From Cloacimonetes bacterium UBA6097 (lineage in GTDB: Bacteria; Cloacimonadota; Cloacimonadia; Cloacimonadales; Cloacimonadaceae), in contig DIWV01000003.1 of NCBI GenBank assembly GCA_002435865.1, forward strand, positions 1-10,647: DNA of 10,647 bases. The letters are read 5' to 3'. Below, in pieces: positions 7,393 through 10,647 of the stretch. The position numbers and the translations under genes were made by a program. The notes below the pieces were generated by a model. That model worked only from the letters and a program-made list of their open reading frames with translations, did not search any database and was not told the DNA's origin. Every line of letters starts with the position of its first letter. Positions within the stretch are counted from its first letter, which is position 1.

Positions 7393-8514
7393 TTATAATT
7401 CTTCTTCCGGATCAACCAGATTAGCCATAAAATGACGATCGTGTCTGTCGAAAATGATAACAGCAATTATCGCCGCCAAAAGTAAGAACAAGCAGATAGA
7501 TGTAACCAAAACATTATGGATACGGCTGCTGAAGATTTTACCTTCACCAGGTTTAGGCATGTTATCCGGAGCTACAGGCAGGTCAAATTCCTTAGCCAGT
7601 CTCAGGATTCGTAAAGTGTGCAGGACAGGTACATTTTTCTTTGCAAAGAACATCATTGTACCTTGTTGCTCAAATGCTTTTTCTGCCAGTTTGCGGTTAA
7701 TACCTTCGGGAATTAGTCTGGCATTAACATTACTTCCTACATTGGCAAGAGCTCCACCTATATTTACAAAAAGTTTGTATCTTTTCCCTGCCGGAAGCAT
7801 TTCCTGATAAGCTTTCATTCTCAAATCAATATTATCATCAAGACTGTTTCCTGATAGCAGGGGTACATTATTTCTTTTCATTGCATCGCGCATATACAGA
7901 ATACCGCTGTCAGAAAGACCGATACCAAGGTCATCCCTGCCGCCAAAAGAAGCATATGAACTGCTGAATTTTAGCAGGTTTGCTCTTTTAAGTATGGTTT
8001 CCACATCCAGCCAGGTAAAATTATCACTATTTGCTCCATACATGGCAGAACTGACGGCAGTAATGATTACAGGTTCAACATCCAGAACAGCCATAGCTGC
8101 ATACAGAGCAAGATTAGCTCCCGGATTGGAGCCTGTGATACCCACAGCTACATAATCTCCTGCCTTTACTTTGGCATCCTTGAGTTTTTGGATATAAGCA
8201 GCAGCAAGGTTGGGGTTCAATGCAGTCTGTTTCTCTGATAAAACACCTCTGGAAGTAGTGATAGCACTAAGCTTGGAACCTATCAATCCGGTTTGAAAGG
8301 GATCATCTATCGGATCAAATTCTACACCTGCCAGCTTTTGGTCATTATGTATGGCTTCCAGATAACTGTTCATCAGTTTTGCAGCCTGAACTTTTTCATC
8401 AAAGAAATCTGCTTTTATATGCCTGTAACTGTTTTGTGCAATGGCAAACAGAACTATACTCAACACAAGCAACAAAACTAAGGAGCGGTTTGTTTTCAAT
8501 GATGGTTTAAACAT
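7393..8514 (-). CDS. pgsW: Poly-gamma-glutamate system protein, PgsW-type
   Basis: This 373-residue protein is anchored at both ends. A hydrophobic segment at about 11-26 is followed by a large domain that should face the periplasm; a second segment at about 334-355 is followed by a short charged tail (FDRHDRHF...DPEEEL) that should be cytoplasmic. Conserved-looking motifs are GITGSNPGANLALYAA (125-140), SSAMYGAN (155-162), TWLDVE (167-172) and NIGGALANVGS (251-261). I recognise it as the poly-gamma-glutamate system protein found beside pgsB and pgsC in some diderm bacteria; the symbol is from memory. Its biochemical role is not established as far as I know. A strong GGGGAGGT (8521-8528) lies six bases before the ATG, inside the end of pgsC, and the spacer from the pgsC stop is only 2 nt. 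It may stand in for the missing PgsA/CapA. Confidence 0.8.
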   Translation of the reverse strand: MFKPSLKTNRSLVLLLVLSIVLFAIAQNSYRHIKADFFDEKVQAAKLMNSYLEAIHNDQKLAGVEFDPIDDPFQTGLIGSKLSAITTSRGVLSEKQTALNPNLAAAYIQKLKDAKVKAGDYVAVGITGSNPGANLALYAAMAVLDVEPVIITAVSSAMYGANSDNFTWLDVETILKRANLLKFSSSYASFGGRDDLGIGLSDSGILYMRDAMKRNNVPLLSGNSLDDNIDLRMKAYQEMLPAGKRYKLFVNIGGALANVGSNVNARLIPEGINRKLAEKAFEQQGTMMFFAKKNVPVLHTLRILRLAKEFDLPVAPDNMPKPGEGKIFSSRIHNVLVTSICLFLLLAAIIAVIIFDRHDRHFMANLVDPEEEL

Positions 8515-8516
8515 GA

Positions 8517-8960
8517 TTAAACCTCCCCTACAAACACAACCATAAGAATAAGTCTCACCACTACAGCTGCAATTATCATGGTTGAAAGTGTTTTCATAAA
8601 GCCCTGACGCTCAAACCAGTTAGCAATAAGTCCCGGAACGATATATCCAATAGATTGCATTTGCAGGTCATAAATCGTAACATTATGAAAAATCAGGTTA
8701 CGGGAAGCCCAGCCAAGGATAAAACCTATCAGTATGCTCAACACCATTCTGCGTTTTCCGAATAGAAGTGTAAACATACCGATTCCTCTTATTATTGACC
8801 AGGTTAGTAAACTGACCAATAAGGTTCCCAGGATTTGCAGGGGTTTATCCAGATAGAGGGCAATATAACCTGGTACAACAATACCACCGGCTGATGCACC
8901 GAGTAACTCAGTAAAGATTAAACTTATAATTACACCTAAGCCAACTGCTGCTTCAATCAC
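8517..8960 (-). CDS. pgsC: Poly-gamma-glutamate biosynthesis membrane protein PgsC/CapC
   Basis: PgsC is the integral membrane partner of PgsB in the poly-gamma-glutamate synthase complex. The 147-residue length is typical, and nearly the whole chain is hydrophobic with about five membrane segments (roughly 3-22, 24-37, 42-66, 71-90 and 122-145). Family-type motifs are ELLGASAGGIVVPGYIALYL (18-37) and GYIVPGLIANWFERQG (105-120). The element IVPGxIA occurs in both, at 27-33 and 107-113, suggesting an internal duplication. The start is GTG at 8960, preceded by AAGGAG at six bases; the overlapping ATG at 8962 is followed at once by TGA and cannot be used. The gene begins one base after the pgsB stop, so the two are surely co-translated. 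Confidence 0.95.
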   Translation of the reverse strand: MIEAAVGLGVIISLIFTELLGASAGGIVVPGYIALYLDKPLQILGTLLVSLLTWSIIRGIGMFTLLFGKRRMVLSILIGFILGWASRNLIFHNVTIYDLQMQSIGYIVPGLIANWFERQGFMKTLSTMIIAAVVVRLILMVVFVGEV

Positions 8961-8961
8961 A

Positions 8962-10173
8962 TCAGGCTCCTTGTTTTTTATCTGATTTTTTATTTAATTT
9001 CTTGGACTGTTGCATTTTATGTTTGAAGTGAGCTACAATCTGCGCTCCGTACCAAACTGAACCGGCAATATTGCCGATACCTATGACGTGTGATTCAGTA
9101 TCAGTTAATTCCAATACTTTTTTACAAATAACCTCTGGCAAGGGGTCTCCTAAAGCAACGATTTTTTCTTTTGGAATCCCTTTATGAAGTGCGTAGTGTT
9201 CCACCTTATCAGGAATATCACCGGTTAAGAAAAGGTAGGAATAATCCAGGGGCAGAACTGCGTCAACCAACTGCTGAGAACGGTAATACCTATCTGAACG
9301 GCTGTTAATCATAATGATTTTTTCCACATCTTTCAGATGACTTGTAACCATATGGATAATCTGGGCAGATGATTCGGGATCATTGGCTGCAAACACGTTA
9401 TAGAAATTAACTGTTTTACCGTGGTCTGTAAATGAATATTTTTTTAAAGCTCCTGAATCCGGATGGCTGTTCTGCATTCCTTTGAGCGCAATGTCCCTGG
9501 GAATTCCCACTTCAGCACAGACAGCAAGAGCCAGTTGCAGGTTTTCTGCATGTTCTATATAGTGAAATTTGCTTAATTCTTCTTTTGTAACATCTGTCGG
9601 TTTGATTTGGAGCAATTTGGTATGATATTTATCTGCCATTTTTTTAAGCAGTCCATAGTTATCCTTTTCGCAGGTATAACAAATTCCCTTGGGCGGAAGA
9701 GTATTACTAAGGCTCATCGTTACACTTTGCACTGTCGCCCCCATCAGGTCCAGGTGGTCGGGACGGCAATTGGTAATCACACCAATAGTAGAGCGGACAA
9801 ATTGCCTTTCAGTTATCCATTGGAAAATGGGATTTACTGCCATACATTCAACTACTATTGCATCAGGTTTCAACTTCACTGCATGCCTGAAAATGTATTT
9901 CTGCTCTATGATATTGGCACCCATAAGGCGGATTATTGCAGCTTCCCTGCCATCTGGCAGGATGAATCTGGGTAGTGTACCCGTTGTCTTGGCAACTGTA
10001 ACCTTACCTCCGGCTCTGAGGCCTGCAGCAATCAGCCTTGTAACACTTGATTTTCCCCGTGTTCCGTTGACATGTATCCTGATGGGAATGGCGTTAACAT
10101 TCCTCTGATGCCGGTAATATTCCTGTGCCCAGTTTAGTATCAAGGCTAATGTCGCCAAGATTAATACAATCAT
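8962..10173 (-). CDS. pgsB: Poly-gamma-glutamate synthase ATP-dependent ligase PgsB/CapB
   Basis: PgsB is a Mur-ligase-related ATP-dependent amide ligase that joins glutamates through their gamma-carboxyl groups at the inner face of the cytoplasmic membrane, together with PgsC. The 403-residue protein has an N-terminal hydrophobic segment (about 1-15) and then the P-loop HVNGTRGKSSVTRL (34-47, with K41). It also carries TTGTLPRF (63-70), VVECMAV (107-113), TNCRPDHLD (134-142) and FAANDPESS, all expected of the family. The basic tail KKLNKKSDKK is an unremarkable extension. GAGG (10179-10182) lies five bases before the ATG. It is the first gene of the minus-strand operon. No PgsA or PgsE homologue is in the window, so any further components must lie elsewhere or be replaced by the downstream envelope proteins. 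Confidence 0.97.
   Translation of the reverse strand: MIVLILATLALILNWAQEYYRHQRNVNAIPIRIHVNGTRGKSSVTRLIAAGLRAGGKVTVAKTTGTLPRFILPDGREAAIIRLMGANIIEQKYIFRHAVKLKPDAIVVECMAVNPIFQWITERQFVRSTIGVITNCRPDHLDLMGATVQSVTMSLSNTLPPKGICYTCEKDNYGLLKKMADKYHTKLLQIKPTDVTKEELSKFHYIEHAENLQLALAVCAEVGIPRDIALKGMQNSHPDSGALKKYSFTDHGKTVNFYNVFAANDPESSAQIIHMVTSHLKDVEKIIMINSRSDRYYRSQQLVDAVLPLDYSYLFLTGDIPDKVEHYALHKGIPKEKIVALGDPLPEVICKKVLELTDTESHVIGIGNIAGSVWYGAQIVAHFKHKMQQSKKLNKKSDKKQGA
8967..8972 (-). promoter_or_regulatory. Shine-Dalgarno site that selects the GTG start of pgsC
   Basis: On the minus strand AAGGAG ends six bases before GTG at 8960. The nearby ATG at 8962-8960 would read ATG-TGA, so this site and spacing settle the unusual GTG start. 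It overlaps the last codons of pgsB, which implies coupled translation. Confidence 0.8.
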
Positions 10174-10613
10174 CTAATCCTCGTATTAGTGTCCATTTTA
10201 AACGATTTTCCAACTTTTTGTAACATTGAAATATTCCTGTTTTCTTGGCAAGAATTATTTTACTGCTCAAATAATCCCAAAATTGCAATATCTATTCCAA
10301 TATGATGGCAGAGAATAGCTTTGTTAGTTATAATTTATTATTTCGGGCTTATAGTCTTAAATCATGACCTGGTGAATATAAGTACAAAATTCAAACCTTT
10401 ACATGTTCCCCGATATTTAAAACAGCATGGATTCTCACAGCACAAATGGCTTAAGTTTGTTATAACTCTTGCGATTTATAATATTGTCGTACTGATTTAG
10501 GTCAGCAAAATCAAGCTAAGTAAGATAAGCAGCGGTTTTATATTTACACTCAGGCACATAATTCACAGACAGACAGTTAATTATCGCGTTCAATCTCTGT
10601 TTTCACACTTAAT
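10174..10613. other. Non-coding leader region upstream of the pgs operon
   Basis: No credible gene, tRNA or known riboswitch is visible here. The sequence is AT-rich with short inverted repeats such as GTTATAAC at 10459-10466 and a perfect TATAAT at 10477-10482 on the plus strand without a good -35 partner. The length, over 400 bp before pgsB, leaves room for promoter and regulatory elements of the operon, but none stands out. Confidence 0.6.
10195..10224 (-). promoter_or_regulatory. Weak candidate promoter for the pgs operon
   Basis: Read on the minus strand, TAAAAT (10200-10195) matches five of six bases of a -10 box. GTTACA (10224-10219), 18 bp upstream, matches four of six bases of a -35 box. 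It lies about 20 bp before pgsB, leaving room for the GAGG ribosome site. The region is AT-rich, so a chance match is quite possible. Confidence 0.25.
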
Positions 10614-10647
10614 AGCATTACGGTAGCATTACGGTAGCAATACGGTA
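10614..10647. repeat. 11-bp tandem repeat array, cut by the window end
   Basis: Three consecutive 11-bp units are visible: AGCATTACGGT (10614-10624), AGCATTACGGT (10625-10635) and AGCAATACGGT (10636-10646), then one further A. The unit shares the core CATTACG and the 11-bp period with the palindrome at 48-120. There, too, two identical units are followed by a variant just before the centre. This array is therefore probably the left arm of a similar palindrome continuing past the window; that continuation is inferred. Confidence 0.8.

Noticed and set aside
9607..10108. Two long plus-strand frames opposite pgsB (122 and 139 codons)
   Set aside because: They lie antisense to a gene with clear family motifs and encode low-information, cysteine- and histidine-scattered sequence typical of shadow frames.
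10094..10288. 64-codon minus-strand frame upstream of and overlapping pgsB
   Set aside because: It starts with TTG, has no good ribosome site, overlaps pgsB in another frame by 80 nt and has no recognisable features.

Overview
The window looks like chromosomal DNA of a diderm (Gram-negative-type) bacterium, most plausibly a member of the Cloacimonadota (Candidatus Cloacimonas-like). The clues are a secreted subtilase with a C-terminal tail of the PNPFNP...GVYFYRM type, an outer-membrane-barrel-like protein ending in Phe, and moderate AT richness. The lineage is an inference from protein style; no marker gene is present.

Layout: positions 1-654 are non-coding and rich in repeats. They hold a 73-bp near-perfect palindrome built from 11-bp units, then a tract of GC-rich hairpins. 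From 655 to 3951 one large plus-strand gene encodes an exported subtilisin-family (S8) protease with an eight-repeat propeller-like region and a surface-sorting tail. A terminator hairpin at about 3968-3999 separates it from a convergent minus-strand gene series that fills 4011-10173. A 474-bp non-coding stretch follows, ending at the window edge in another 11-bp tandem array related to the first.

The minus-strand series reads, in transcription order: pgsB (poly-gamma-glutamate synthase ATP ligase), pgsC (membrane partner), a PgsW-type poly-gamma-glutamate system protein, a 273-residue secreted protein with two copies of one beta-rich domain, a 390-residue barrel-like protein with an unusually long pre-signal extension, a 108-residue acidic protein, and gpsA (NAD(P)H glycerol-3-phosphate dehydrogenase). 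Spacings are 1, 2, 14, 8 and 35 nt, then a 14-nt overlap, so the set is probably one operon or one core operon with read-through. No PgsA/CapA or PgsE gene is visible.

Main interpretation: PgsB and PgsC synthesise poly-gamma-glutamate at the inner membrane. PgsW and the two unrecognised envelope proteins are candidates for carrying the polymer across, or anchoring it on, a two-membrane envelope. This export role is inferred from gene order, signal sequences and beta-rich character only. The protease, the Pgs synthesis genes and gpsA are confident family calls; the roles of the 273-, 390- and 108-residue proteins are unknown.
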